Positions 26,261 through 34,505 of a stretch of DNA of 64,000 nt are shown here, one piece after another. Source of the DNA: JANQPX01 sp965204405 (GTDB lineage: Bacteria > Pseudomonadota > Alphaproteobacteria > Geminicoccales > Geminicoccaceae); assembly GCA_965204405.1 (NCBI GenBank), contig CBDBEN010000005.1, positions 1,984,001 through 2,048,000 of the forward strand, given 5' to 3'. The position numbers were made by a program, and so were the translations under genes. Numbering within the stretch: the stretch's first letter is position 1; every line of letters starts with the position of its first letter. The notes under the pieces were generated by a model that saw nothing but the letters and a program-made list of their open reading frames with translations, ran no database searches and had not been told where the DNA came from.

Positions 26261-26697
26261 AGACAAGATCATGCAGCATGGCGACATGGGGAATGCCGTC
26301 TTCGTCGAAGATATCGCCATGAGCGACGAAGCCAAGCTTCTCATAGAAAGCTTCGGCATGGGTTTGTGCGTGAAGTCTTACCGTGCGAAGGCCGCTCTTC
26401 CGTGCTTGCCTGAGCGCTGCCTCCATCAGCTTGATGCCGATATGCCGGCCGCGTTCGCTCTTTAGAACGACCACCCGTTCGATCTTGGCCAGCCGCTTAT
26501 CAACCCTGCGGATCCGCAACGTCCCGACCGCTCGATCCTCGGCCCATGCCAGGAGATGTTCACACTGGTCATCCAGGCCGTCGAACTCGACATCCCTGCT
26601 GATGCCCTTGCTCATCCATGAAGACAATCTCCCGAAGCCAGAAGGCGTGGCGCAGATCATCATCACTGGCGGCATGACGGATGCAGACCTCTTTCAT
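26259..26697 (-). pseudogene. GNAT acetyltransferase (ElaA/YjcF-like), one-base frameshift
   Basis: From an ATG at 26697 with a GGAGG site, one frame gives MKEVCIRHAASDDDLRHAFW, then LREIVFMDEQG. A second frame then continues ISRDVEFDGLDDQ, VVVLKSERGRHIGIKLMEAA and TVRLHAQTHAEAFYEKLGF. Joined, they make a complete GNAT of 145 residues. The break lies in GCCCTTG at 26604-26610, where one base is extra. As with the NeuB-like gene, a recent mutation or a sequence error could explain it; every motif is otherwise intact. Confidence 0.8.
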
Positions 26698-26820
26698 TGC
26701 CTCCACCTGCTATTTTGCTTTCTCTTCCAACGAATCGATCATAGACATGAGAAACCGCCTAGAGGCAACCAGGCTCGCCGCTTATCGTCGGCAGGTCATC
26801 ACTATACGGAGGACCAGCAC

Positions 26821-27051
26821 ATGCGGGCCGGTTTGACCTTAAGCATCCTGGCAGCTTTGCTTGCCGCATCTGCTGCCGTTGCCTATTGGGTTTGGCAGGA
26901 ACTTGGTGATGTCGAAATCAGCGGCCATGGCTGGCTCGCCCTTAGCCTCGGCGCCGTTGCAACGTTTTTGGTCGGGGCAGGGCTGATGGCACTTGTGTTC
27001 TTCAGCAGCCGCCGAGGCTATGATGAACGTGCCAATCGCCCCGACGATTGA
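26821..27051 (+). CDS. Small two-helix membrane protein of unknown function
   Basis: 76 residues from the ATG at 26821; the frame is open far upstream (from 26383), but that part is antisense to the GNAT gene. Two hydrophobic segments (ILAALLAASAAVAYWVW and ALSLGAVATFLVGAGLMALV) and a charged tail RRGYDERANRPDD. An inner-membrane protein; no function can be assigned. It converges on minE. Confidence 0.65.
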   Translation: MRAGLTLSILAALLAASAAVAYWVWQELGDVEISGHGWLALSLGAVATFLVGAGLMALVFFSSRRGYDERANRPDD

Positions 27052-27120
27052 TCGGTTCTCGGAATCTCGGGGCAAGAAGTAGCGCAGGCAAAACAGCCCC
27101 CGATCTCCTCAGTCGACCGA

Positions 27121-27438
27121 TCATGTTGCCGCTGCTGCACCCTCCAGGCGTCGGCTGGCCGATGCCTTGGGCGGACGCACGTCGGGCGTCGCCGGCAATT
27201 CGATATTGATATCAAGCATCGACACATCAGGTCCGCGCTCGACCTCGATCAACACCTTGTCGTTGTCGAGTTCGATATATTTGGCGATGACCTTCATGAT
27301 ATCGTCTTGAAGCTGAGGCAAGAAGCTCGGCGTATTATTCGAACTCCGCTCCAGCGCCAGGAGGACTTGAAGACGCTCTTTTGCCTGATCCGCACTACGC
27401 TGCGGCGGCGATGTTCTAAAGAAGCTAAAGATGCCCAC
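27121..27438 (-). CDS. minE: Cell division topological specificity factor MinE
   Basis: 105 residues from the GTG at 27438, where the conserved MGIFSFFR amphipathic membrane-binding start lies. An ATG at 27474 overlapping the minD stop (ATGA) would add 12 residues. The MinD-contact helix AKERLQVLLALER follows, then the dimerising fold DIMKVIAKYIELDNDKVLIEVER. It drives MinD off the membrane so that division is confined to midcell. Tail slightly longer than in E. coli. Last gene of minCDE. Confidence 0.93.
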   Translation of the reverse strand: MGIFSFFRTSPPQRSADQAKERLQVLLALERSSNNTPSFLPQLQDDIMKVIAKYIELDNDKVLIEVERGPDVSMLDINIELPATPDVRPPKASASRRLEGAAAAT

Positions 27439-27470
27439 GCTTTTTCTCACCCAGTCTTCCGCCCAAAGGC

Positions 27471-28298
27471 TCATGCGTCCCGCCGCCATAGACGATTGAA
27501 GGCAAACCGCTCCATCAAGCTTTTCTTCTCTGAAGCGAACCTATATTCAATCTGTTCGCCCATAAAGCGAGCGACGGCATCGCGATAGGCACCACCCGCA
27601 ACCGATTTCTCATCGAGAATCACCGGCGTTCCGATATTGGAAGCCTGCAGGACCGACTTTGATTCCGGAATGACGCCAAGCAGTGGTAAGGCCAGCATTT
27701 CCAGAACATCGTCAATCTTCAGCATCTCACCGCGCTTGACGCGATCAGCGTCATATCGGGTCAGGAGCAGATGCTGCTTGATCGGGTTCTCCCCTTTTTC
27801 CGCTCGCTGCGATTTGCTGGCCAAGAGGCCAACCATGCGATCGCTGTCGCGTACGGAGGAAACTTCGGGGTTGGTGACGATGATCGCCTCATCAGCATAA
27901 TAGAGGGCGGATTGGGCGCCTTGCTCGATGCCGGCCGGGCTGTCGCAGACGACATAGTCGAAATCGGCCTTGAGCTCTTCGATGATGCGCGCGACCCCTT
28001 TGCGATCCAGGGCATCCTTGTCTCGGGTCTGGGATGTCGGCAGCACATAAAGGCCGTCGACGCGCTTATCCTTGATCAAAGCCTGGTTGAGCCGCGCATT
28101 GCCGTTGATCACATCGATGAAATCGAACACGACGCGGCGCTCGCAGCCCATGATCAGATCGAGATTGCGAAGACCGACATCGAAATCGACGACGGCGGTC
28201 TTGAATCCCTGAAGGGCGAGGCCCGTACCGAAGGTCGCGGCTGTCGTGGTCTTACCCACGCCGCCCTTACCGGACGTTACTACGATGACATTTGCCAA
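27471..28298 (-). CDS. minD: Septum-site-determining ATPase MinD
   Basis: 275 residues. Deviant Walker A SGKGGVGKTT (residues 9-18), DFDVGLRNLDLIMGCE, VCDSPAGIEQGA and the C-terminal amphipathic membrane-targeting helix SLMERFAFNRLW. ATP-bound MinD sits on the inner membrane and recruits MinC; MinE triggers hydrolysis. Thirty-one bases follow minC and about 32 precede the minE GTG: a standard minCDE operon. Confidence 0.96.
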   Translation of the reverse strand: MANVIVVTSGKGGVGKTTTAATFGTGLALQGFKTAVVDFDVGLRNLDLIMGCERRVVFDFIDVINGNARLNQALIKDKRVDGLYVLPTSQTRDKDALDRKGVARIIEELKADFDYVVCDSPAGIEQGAQSALYYADEAIIVTNPEVSSVRDSDRMVGLLASKSQRAEKGENPIKQHLLLTRYDADRVKRGEMLKIDDVLEMLALPLLGVIPESKSVLQASNIGTPVILDEKSVAGGAYRDAVARFMGEQIEYRFASEKKSLMERFAFNRLWRRDA

Positions 28299-28329
28299 GT
28301 TTCACCTCCCAATGATGGGAAACCGATCG

Positions 28330-29202
28330 TCATGGCAGGAGTTGCATGACGATCGTCTCGTTTTGGCAGCCGATCTGTACGGGCTGCCCCAAAAATTGCT
28401 GCTCGATCTCTTCATTGACCAGATAGATCCCGCCGATCGAGATCAATTGAGCTTCCATGCTGCGGCAGAAGATTCGGGCACCAGCGTCACCACCGACACC
28501 GGCATGGGCGCGTCCGCGCAGGCTACTGTAGATATGGATATTGCCATCCGCCATCAGCTCGGCACCTGGTTGAACCTGGGCAAGCGCGATGAGATCGGCA
28601 TTCTTGGCATAAACCTGCTGGCCCGCCCTCACCGGCTCGGTGATAATCTTGGCCGGAGCGCGATTGGCCGGGGCGGGTGCTGCTGAAGATCGGGACGGTG
28701 CAAGGGCTTCGGGAGAAGCCTGTTTCTGCGGACCACCGACGTCGGTTTTCTCGCTGCCGGTCTCGCGTTTCGGTCCCGATGACGGCCTGCCGGAGGGGAA
28801 CAGTCCCAGACCGGCATTGACTGCCATGCTGTTCCAGGCCTCATTACCGTTCTGAATGCCGACCGGCACAAGATTGAGCTGGCGCAGGCGTCTTCCGAAC
28901 TCGGCAAGGTTGATCGGGTTCTGGTCGGCAATCGGACCGACATCGATTACCACGGGGGCGTTGCGGAAAAAGTCCTGAGCCCGCCCAATCTCCTTATGCA
29001 GCTCCATGAAGAACTGATGATTGTCAGGGTCGACCACACGCAATGAGATGAGCGTATAGATCTGCCCACGAATCTGAAAGAATTCGGCATGATTTCCAAA
29101 GTCAGCCGACTGGCTTTTGGCTATTTCTGCCGCGGCTTCAGTCACTTCGGCTCCAGCTAGCAACCTGTGGTTCTCAGAACGGAAATATAGTGTTGATAAC
29201 AT
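28330..29202 (-). CDS. minC: Septum formation inhibitor MinC
   Basis: 290 residues, slightly long for MinC. The N-terminal FtsZ-antagonising domain (about 40-130: FFQIRGQIYTLISLRVVDPD, APVVIDVGPIA) is joined by a long Ala/Pro/Ser linker (about 145-195) to the C-terminal beta-helix that binds MinD and dimerises (PGAELMADGNIHIYSSLRGR, AGVGGDAGARIFCRSMEAQL, SIGGIYLV). First gene of minCDE. The ATG at 29202 lies right after a GAGGG, an unusually short spacing, so the true start may be a few codons later. Confidence 0.93.
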   Translation of the reverse strand: MLSTLYFRSENHRLLAGAEVTEAAAEIAKSQSADFGNHAEFFQIRGQIYTLISLRVVDPDNHQFFMELHKEIGRAQDFFRNAPVVIDVGPIADQNPINLAEFGRRLRQLNLVPVGIQNGNEAWNSMAVNAGLGLFPSGRPSSGPKRETGSEKTDVGGPQKQASPEALAPSRSSAAPAPANRAPAKIITEPVRAGQQVYAKNADLIALAQVQPGAELMADGNIHIYSSLRGRAHAGVGGDAGARIFCRSMEAQLISIGGIYLVNEEIEQQFLGQPVQIGCQNETIVMQLLP

Positions 29203-29549
29203 CCCTCAAGAACTATCTGAGGTCAATGATTTGCTGGTCACAGTTCAACAAAAAAGTTATCCACAGGTGTCGAGGGCAATTGGCAATGGCTGCTCTCTAA
29301 TGTCTATATGTAGTAGGAAGAAGTGCAAAAATCCCCCATCTGTTGTCGGTGGAAGATCGGAAAGATAGAATTTGCAACCAGGAGTAAATGAAGCCTATTT
29401 TGAAGAATTACCTGACAGATATTATTCGTTATTATTATTACATCTAAATCCTGATCTTAATCACTTTGTTTTGTTTCTTGACGAGAAGTTGTCACGGCGG
29501 TTTTTCATGGCATTGCCATGGGTGACCTTGCGGCTTCGCGAATGCTTTT
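29203..29549. other. AT-rich region upstream of minC
   Basis: Between minC and the unknown gene at 29550 (both minus strand). The part from 29390 to 29480 is strongly AT-rich. It carries the minC promoter; no gene is supported. Confidence 0.5.
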
Positions 29550-30413
29550 TTATCGCTTCTGATCCAATGCCGCGGGATTGTCGTCGAGCCAAGCTTCTAA
29601 CTGGGGTGGAAGACATTCAACCTCGCGTACAAGGTGAGCGACCACTGTGGCCGTGCCCGGTCCGGAGTGTCCGGCAGCGAGCTGCTCGGCAAACCAGCGA
29701 ACGGAATCATTGTCGATACGGTCGCTGGTTTCGTCCGGGCGTAGAGGATCCGCAGCAAAATAGTGACCCATGGCTTTTGAAAAGAAAGACTGCCACATGT
29801 CCAGACTGGAAAAGGAAAACGGGGGTGAATCGAGCTTTAGAAGAAAATCCGCAGTGATCTGCCCGATCTTGACCGGATATTGGCCGCCGGCGCCGTAGAT
29901 GAGTTTCCGAATGAGCTGGAGGTCGATGACGTCGATTGACCCTGCTTGTCTTTGCAGATCGCTCAGTAGCCGGTGATCGTCATGCTGGAGGTGATGGTGC
30001 ACGGTGTCGAGGACAAGCTGCCGATAGCGCTGGGAGACGTCCGCTGCACGAAGAAAGAGCCTGAGCGCCAGGCGTTGGTGCCCAGGATCCAAGATTGGAG
30101 CCGAGGCACCGATTGACGCCAAGAGCCGGTCTTCCATGGCCTCGTGCAGGGCAAGGCGGTCTCGCTCTCGCGTTAGAAAAAAATCGGCTAGGGAATCGAC
30201 GAAGAACTGAATCCACCGCTCGTTTTTTGCCGGTATTTTTTTATGGGTGGTTAGTAGATGCTCGGCATGTTTGTGACTGAGCGGGCCTGGCTGGTAGAGC
30301 GCCTGCCTTAGGCGGCAAACGTCATCCTCGGTGGCATGCTGGCGGTGGATGACAGCGTCCAGACCAGCCATCAAGGGATCAAAACCTGCCGCCGTCTCGG
30401 TCTGCAACCCCAT
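29550..30413 (-). CDS. Protein of unknown function
   Basis: 287 residues, soluble, acidic and rich in His. No signal or clear membrane segment. The segment HAEHLLTTHKKIPAKNERWI then FFVDSLADFFL resembles a motif I associate with unannotated alphaproteobacterial proteins that start with an EF-hand- or TerB-like helical bundle, but no function is known. It is upstream of minCDE on the same strand with 347 bases between, so co-transcription is doubtful. Confidence 0.65.
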   Translation of the reverse strand: MGLQTETAAGFDPLMAGLDAVIHRQHATEDDVCRLRQALYQPGPLSHKHAEHLLTTHKKIPAKNERWIQFFVDSLADFFLTRERDRLALHEAMEDRLLASIGASAPILDPGHQRLALRLFLRAADVSQRYRQLVLDTVHHHLQHDDHRLLSDLQRQAGSIDVIDLQLIRKLIYGAGGQYPVKIGQITADFLLKLDSPPFSFSSLDMWQSFFSKAMGHYFAADPLRPDETSDRIDNDSVRWFAEQLAAGHSGPGTATVVAHLVREVECLPPQLEAWLDDNPAALDQKR

Positions 30414-30675
30414 GCACGCACCCCATGGTCTATGGATGGTTCAATCCTCAGTCGTCGACACGCGGGCATAGGCCTGGTTCAACGACATCACTGCAGTCAA
30501 ACCGAATAAGGTGAATTTTTCGTTAATGTCTGGCCGGATGGGAGGCATGCCTGCCGAGGCTCTTGGCACAGGGCGGACGAATGCCTTAGGACTTAAAGCC
30601 AACCCGCCGGGCACAGGTCGACATCCGGGATGGATGATGGAAGGCCCGATAGAACCACCTTGGAGGCGTTGATCG

Positions 30676-31971
30676 ATGGTCGACCCGAAATTCCTGAAGT
30701 TCGATACGATGGCGCTGCATGGCGGCCAGCAGCCGGATCCGGTGACCGGTGCCCGCGCCGTCCCGATCTATCAGACCACATCCTATGTGTTTCGCGATTC
30801 GGATCAGGCGGCTTCGCTCTTCAATCTGGAGCGGGCGGGGCACATCTATTCGCGCATTTCCAATCCCACCGTCGCCGTCCTCGAAGAACGCGTAGCAGCG
30901 CTCGAAGGCGGGGTAGGGGCTGTCGCTACGGCCAGTGGCCAAGCAGCGCTGCATTTGGCGATCGCGACGTTGATGGGAGCGGGCAGTCATATCGTTGCGT
31001 CGAAATCGCTCTATGGCGGCAGTGTCAATCTCCTCAAGCTGACGCTTCCCCGTTTTGGCATTGAAACCGATTTCGTCGACCCGCGCGATCCCGAGGCCTT
31101 CGCGGCGGCGATCCGGCCGGAAACCCGGCTGCTGTTCGCGGAAACGCTTGGCAATCCCGGCCTCGAAGTGCTCAACATTCCAAAGATCGCCGATGTCGGG
31201 CAAAAGCACGGCCTGCCTTTGCTGGTGGACAGTACCTTCGCGTCGCCTTACCTCTCCAACCCGATCAGGCAAGGAGCAGCCATCGTCATGCATTCGGCCA
31301 CCAAATGGTTGGGCGGGCATGGCGTTGCGATCGGCGGCATCCTGATCGACGGAGGTCATTTCGATTGGGAGGCGTCCGGCAAGTTTCCAACACTGACAGA
31401 GCCCTATGCCGGCTATGACGGCCTCGATTATGTCGACACCTACGGCCCGGGCGCATTTCATATGCGCGCGCGCACCGAGGGATTGCGCGATTTCGGGGGC
31501 TGTCTCAGCCCGCAAAACGCCTTCTACATCATGCAGGGTGTCGAGACCCTGCCGCTTAGAATGGCGCGCCATGTCGAGAACACCAAGGCGGTGGTCGAGT
31601 TCTTGAGCGGCCATGACGCGGTTGCCTATGTCATCCACCCGTCACTCGAGAGCCATCCGGATCATGAGCTTGCCATGGAGCTACTGCCGAAGGGGCAAGG
31701 CGCAATCGTTTCCTTTGGCGTCAAGGGTGGGCGGGATGCAGGCCGGCGCTTCATCGAAGGCTGCAGCCTCGCCTCGCATCTCGCCAATGTCGGCGATGCC
31801 AAGACCCTGGTGATCCACCCCGCTTCGACCACGCATCAGCAGGTCGATGCCGAGCATCTGAGGGCCGCCGGCGTGGGCGAGGACATGATCCGGCTTTCGG
31901 TTGGCCTCGAAGACCCGGGCGACATCATCGACGATCTGAAAAGCGCTCTTCGCGCATCGCAAAAGGGGTGA
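30676..31971 (+). CDS. metY: O-acetylhomoserine sulfhydrylase
   Basis: 431 residues, the usual length of MetY. A PLP enzyme of the Cys/Met metabolism family that makes homocysteine from O-acetylhomoserine and sulfide. Motifs: DTMALHGGQQPDPVTGARAV, PIYQTTSYVF, YSRISNPT, LEGGVGAVATASGQAA, PLLVDSTFASPYL, PLP lysine in HSATKWLGGHG, and the substrate-gate STTHQQ near the C-terminus. A GGAG site precedes the ATG. The S-acquisition genes cysK and sseA are about 14 kb away. No SAM riboswitch was recognised upstream. The alpha/beta hydrolase gene begins 11 bases after its stop. Confidence 0.9.
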   Translation: MVDPKFLKFDTMALHGGQQPDPVTGARAVPIYQTTSYVFRDSDQAASLFNLERAGHIYSRISNPTVAVLEERVAALEGGVGAVATASGQAALHLAIATLMGAGSHIVASKSLYGGSVNLLKLTLPRFGIETDFVDPRDPEAFAAAIRPETRLLFAETLGNPGLEVLNIPKIADVGQKHGLPLLVDSTFASPYLSNPIRQGAAIVMHSATKWLGGHGVAIGGILIDGGHFDWEASGKFPTLTEPYAGYDGLDYVDTYGPGAFHMRARTEGLRDFGGCLSPQNAFYIMQGVETLPLRMARHVENTKAVVEFLSGHDAVAYVIHPSLESHPDHELAMELLPKGQGAIVSFGVKGGRDAGRRFIEGCSLASHLANVGDAKTLVIHPASTTHQQVDAEHLRAAGVGEDMIRLSVGLEDPGDIIDDLKSALRASQKG

Positions 31972-31982
31972 GGGACAGGGCC

Positions 31983-32786
31983 ATGGAACTGATCGTCGAT
32001 AACAAGAAAACCTTCGCCTACACCAATGGCCGGGACTTCGATCCTGAAAAGCCCCTTACTCTTTTCGTTCATGGCGCAGGCATGAACCATAGCGTCTGGA
32101 CGCTGCAGGCGCGCTATTTTGCCCATCACGGTGTCAATGCGGTGGCGATCGACCTTCCGGGGCATGGTCAATCCGAAGGGCCGCCGAAACCCTCGATCGA
32201 GGCAATGGGGGACTGGGTGGTGACAGCGGCTACGTCGGGGCTAGGTGCCGAACGCGTCACCCTCGTCGGGCACTCGATGGGAGCGCTCGTCTGCCTGGAG
32301 GCCGCCGCCGCGCATCCGGACAGCGTTGAGCGGCTGGTACTGCTCGGGGTCTCGCCGGCCATGCCTGTTCACCCCGCTCTTTTGGAAGCAGCGGCGGCCA
32401 ATTTGCCCTTGGCGGGTGAACTGGTTTCGAGCTGGGGGCATGGCCCTGCTGGTCACGTCGGCGGCAATCGCGCACCCGGCGGTTGGCTGATGGGGCATGC
32501 GCTGAAGCTCCTTGAAAAGGCGCCGAAGGACGTGCTGCACAATGACCTCGCCGCTTGCAATGCCTATCAAAACGGCATGACGGCAGCGGAAGCCGTCCGC
32601 TGTCCGACCCTTGTTATCAGCGGCACGAATGACCGGATGACACCAGCTCGCGAAGGCGCCAAAGTGGCAAGCGCCATCAACGACGCAACCCTGATCGAAA
32701 TCGAAGGCTCCGGCCATCTGATGCTGGTGGAAAAGCCGGATGAGACCCTGGACGCGATGATCGACTGGAACAGGAAGAGTTCTTAG
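31983..32786 (+). CDS. Alpha/beta hydrolase
   Basis: 267 residues from the ATG at 31983. Oxyanion-hole motif FVHGAGMNHSVW, nucleophile elbow VGHSMGAL (Ser), acid Asp in SGTNDRMTP and the catalytic His in GSGHLMLVEKP. The 11-base gap to metY suggests co-transcription. A homoserine O-acetyltransferase role (MetX is also alpha/beta hydrolase-fold) is unlikely because MetX is larger and lacks this motif set. Substrate unknown. Confidence 0.88.
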   Translation: MELIVDNKKTFAYTNGRDFDPEKPLTLFVHGAGMNHSVWTLQARYFAHHGVNAVAIDLPGHGQSEGPPKPSIEAMGDWVVTAATSGLGAERVTLVGHSMGALVCLEAAAAHPDSVERLVLLGVSPAMPVHPALLEAAAANLPLAGELVSSWGHGPAGHVGGNRAPGGWLMGHALKLLEKAPKDVLHNDLAACNAYQNGMTAAEAVRCPTLVISGTNDRMTPAREGAKVASAINDATLIEIEGSGHLMLVEKPDETLDAMIDWNRKSS

Positions 32787-32819
32787 AGTTCAATTGGATC
32801 CAATTGGCCCACTCGCCAA

Positions 32820-33005
32820 AACGTTCGCCTTTCATCCTCTCTTAACTCTTCCATGGGACAATGACCGTCTGGTCCATGAGACCCTGGGAGTCCGTCCGCT
32901 CGCCGGAAGAAGGGGCCAGGCTCTGATTCCCAGGATCCCATGGACCAAAGTCAGTTCTACCCTGGTTGGGTTAGCAAGAGGTTAAGCTGACGAGATCGAA
33001 CGAGC
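32820..33005. repeat. Dispersed palindromic element A, copy 2
   Basis: Imperfect arms TCTGGTCCATGAGACCCTGG (32868 on) and a returning arm that ends CCCATGGACCAAAG (32950). Flanks match copy 1: a TTCATCCTCTCTT leader and a GGTTAAGCTGACGAGATCGA tail. Copy 2 has diverged where copy 1 is perfect. As in copy 1, element B follows within about 60 bases and the genes on the two sides converge. The whole 32787-33250 interval holds only these repeats. Confidence 0.8.
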
Positions 33006-33054
33006 GTCGACATCAGGACATCTCGAGCGTTTTTGGACCTTTTGAAGTCACCAC

Positions 33055-33135
33055 CGGCCCGCTCCCCCTCCCAACCACCCGCAGGATCCCGACCATATCG
33101 GGTGGTTGGGAGGGGGGAGAGGGCTGGATCGACCT
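33055..33135. repeat. Dispersed GC-rich palindrome B, copy 4
   Basis: Arms CTCCCCCTCCCAACCACCCG (33062-33081) and CGGGTGGTTGGGAGGGGGGA (33099-33118). The loop CAGGATCCCGACCATAT is inverted relative to copies 1, 2 and 5. It is followed by GAGGGCTGGATCGACCTAC, nearly the same as after copy 5. Confidence 0.85.
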
Positions 33136-33250
33136 ACCCCGGAACTGCGCTGGTGCCTTCCCGATGAGATTGGGCGTCCCTCCAAGGAAGCTGATCCGAG
33201 AATAAGGCTGATCTCATCTCCGGAAGGACGAGGTGATGCCGGGATCTCGT

Positions 33251-34312
33251 CTAGCCGGATTTGCCGTTGTCGCCGACATAGCCCTGGAACACCTCATACA
33301 GCATATCGCGGTAGGTCGCTTGATACTGGTCGACTGTTTCGTTGATCAGCCCGATCGAGGCGCCGCGGTCGCGGTAGCTGTCGATCAGGTGCATATATTT
33401 CTTCCGATTGAACTCTTGAAAGGTCGGGCCATTGAAGCCTGCGCGAAAGACGTCTTCAAGATAGGCGACGATAGCCGGGTCGGTGCCGTTCTTGACATAG
33501 AAACCGCGAAATCGAAGGAGTGATTCGAAGTTGGCGCCGGCCTCGATATGAGTCGGCACGTCGGCAAAGGCGCTGGGGCGCTCGGGGTAGAAGCTCAAAA
33601 TCGGTTTCATATCGCCGGTATCGAGATATTTCCTGATATCGCCAGGCTGCTCGAACAGCACATCGACACGGCCGTAAAGCAGGGCCTCATAACGCTCCTT
33701 GGGCTTGTCGAAGCTGACCTGCCTGACCTTGAAGCCGAGCGCCTGCTCAAGCCGCTGCATGTTCACCCGCTCCATCGAACCGTCATAGGAGACATTGGCG
33801 ATCACCAGTTCGTTCGGGTTTTGCTGCGCGTAGGCCAGAAAACTGTTCCAGTCGCTGAACCTTGGATCATTGCCGCGGATGTAGAGCTGCGAAAAGGTGA
33901 TCTGCACCATGGCGAGCGGGATCCAGTCGCTTGCCGGGTTTTCCAGGACGCTGCCGGCGGCGTAGGCTGAGACCGCGTCGTCGATATGCTGAATGACGGT
34001 GTACCCGTCGGCTGGCGTCGCCATGAATTCCGGGATGACCTTTTGCCCCGCCTGGCCCGGCCTGTTCTGGACATCGAAGGCGATCGGCTCGATCTCCTGA
34101 ATGCTCTTGGCCATGGTACGGCTGAGCTGATCCGAGCCGCCGCCCTCACCATAAGGTACGAATAGGGTGATCGGGCGGTTCGGATAGCCGTTCGGTCCGG
34201 CGGCCATGGCCTTGGCGCCTGCCAGCATCTCCGCGGCGATCATCAGACCGGCGGCCAAAACCCATCCTGCGGTCTTTTTCAGGCCAGGCTGTTTCCCCAA
34301 TTGCCAATTCAT
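33251..34312 (-). CDS. TctC-family (Bug) substrate-binding protein, orphan
   Basis: 353 residues from the ATG at 34312, which has AGGA eight bases upstream; the frame reaches 34348. A signal peptide (KKTAGWVLAAGLMIAAEML, cleavage after AMA) is followed by YPNRPITLFVPYGEGGGSDQ, the classic start of periplasmic tripartite tricarboxylate receptor proteins. FDVQNRPGQAGQKVIPEFM and ADGYTVIQHIDDA also match the family. No TctA or TctB membrane genes are present in the window, so it may serve transport proteins elsewhere or act as a sensor. Ligand likely a carboxylate, not known. Confidence 0.85.
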   Translation of the reverse strand: MNWQLGKQPGLKKTAGWVLAAGLMIAAEMLAGAKAMAAGPNGYPNRPITLFVPYGEGGGSDQLSRTMAKSIQEIEPIAFDVQNRPGQAGQKVIPEFMATPADGYTVIQHIDDAVSAYAAGSVLENPASDWIPLAMVQITFSQLYIRGNDPRFSDWNSFLAYAQQNPNELVIANVSYDGSMERVNMQRLEQALGFKVRQVSFDKPKERYEALLYGRVDVLFEQPGDIRKYLDTGDMKPILSFYPERPSAFADVPTHIEAGANFESLLRFRGFYVKNGTDPAIVAYLEDVFRAGFNGPTFQEFNRKKYMHLIDSYRDRGASIGLINETVDQYQATYRDMLYEVFQGYVGDNGKSG

Positions 34313-34473
34313 TGCTTCGATCCTATCGCTCATATCACCCAAGCCCAAAAACGTTCCGGGAACCTTGTCTATTCCGGTTCCAATGATGCGCTTGAAACGC
34401 GAAGTTCCCTAACCCTGCAGATCCGACGGGCTCCAACACATTGATTTGAAGCCATTATCGTGCTCAAGCTTAC

Positions 34474-34505
34474 GGGAACAAATTGATGTGGTCATATCAC
34501 TAGAA
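34474..34505 (-). repeat. Short repeat C, copy 4, overlapping a stop codon
   Basis: On the minus strand: TAG, TGATATGACCACATCA, then ATTTGTTCCCG. The TAG at 34502-34500 ends the TAXI protein gene. Confidence 0.6.

Noticed and set aside
26383..26820. Upstream extension of the small membrane protein
   Set aside because: The extra 146 codons are antisense to the GNAT gene; the ATG at 26821 begins directly before the first hydrophobic helix.
29372..29857. 161-codon plus-strand frame near minC
   Set aside because: It runs through AT-rich intergenic DNA and then antisense to the unknown gene at 29550; no motif.
30540..30675. Possible SAM riboswitch before metY
   Set aside because: The conserved SAM-II or SAM/SAH sequence blocks could not be found in the leader.
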